The translations under genes and the position numbers were made by a program. Source: Candidatus Poribacteria bacterium (GTDB lineage: Bacteria; Poribacteria; WGA-4E; WGA-3G). Taken from it: a stretch of DNA of 5,218 bases. The stretch is taken from assembly GCA_028818995.1 (NCBI GenBank), contig JAPPMR010000632.1:9388-14605 (forward strand). The letters run 5' to 3'. A model generated the notes under the pieces. That model was not told the DNA's origin and did no database searches. It saw nothing but the letters and a program-made list of their open reading frames with translations. Shown here one piece after another: positions 5,211 to 5,218 of the stretch. Each line of letters begins with the position of its first letter. Within the stretch, counting starts at the first letter, position 1.

Positions 5211-5218
5211 TGCTATAC

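Larger units (their letters stand above)
4991..5218. other. Non-coding right end with small palindromes
   Basis: No gene can be supported here on either strand. An 11-codon ATG frame at 5084-5119 is too short and has no ribosome binding site. The stretch holds AACCC/GGGTT (5016-5020 with 5029-5033, 8-nt loop), a 13-nt palindrome TGACAAATTGTCA (5104-5116), and a compound repeat-like element from about 5126 to 5210. A promoter for a gene beyond the window is not evident: TTGACA at 5103-5108 has no matching -10 box at the right distance. Confidence 0.6.

Noticed and set aside
4991..5218. CRISPR array or tRNA at the right end
   Set aside because: No regularly spaced direct repeats and no cloverleaf or TTCRA-type arm are visible.

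Overview
The window comes from a bacterium with a two-membrane envelope and an AT-rich genome. Its intergenic spaces carry palindromic repeat debris: a GTAGGAG...CTCCTAC stem, a 'GTAGGTCGGGTAGAGCTTGCGAAACCC' -type remnant split here into its GTAGG and GGGT/ACCC parts, and a GGTTTGAAACC palindrome. From memory this style, together with a DUF5683-type protein and a microcompartment-like protein tail, resembles Candidatus Poribacteria or a related uncultured lineage. That placement is inference; no marker gene is present.

Layout. (1) Bases 1-167 are the 3' end of a + strand gene whose last residues contain SIITPLAREHAQKRGIRL, similar to a motif in bacterial microcompartment-associated proteins such as EutQ. 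(2) Bases 168-574 are a regulatory and repeat region. It holds an 87-bp imperfect palindrome, a sigma70-type promoter with perfect TTGACA and TATAAT boxes at 17-bp spacing, a perfect 10-bp inverted repeat flanking and overlapping the -35 box, and a leader of about 197 nt. (3) Bases 575-2152 encode a secreted protein with an N-terminal probable beta-sandwich, a Tyr-rich middle (25 Tyr in 100 residues) and a Ser/Arg-rich low-complexity tail ending in Asp6 and a basic end. (4) A 13-bp GC-rich hairpin follows at 2191-2223. (5) Bases 2339-4942 form a probable three-gene operon: a DUF5683-like exported membrane protein, an NTF2/SnoaL-like lipoprotein, and a Wzz-type polysaccharide chain-length determinant. 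It closes with a strong intrinsic terminator whose stem includes the last stop codon. (6) Bases 4991-5218 hold no gene, only palindromes and repeat-like sequence.

Together the genes point to envelope or extracellular matrix biology. One strongly promoted gene makes a sticky-looking secreted Tyr/Ser/Arg-rich protein. Next to it is an operon pairing a polysaccharide co-polymerase with a lipoprotein and a small membrane protein. A functional link between the two units is plausible but rests only on adjacency. The Wzz gene has its best ribosome binding site 36 nt from the start codon, with a hairpin lying between them.
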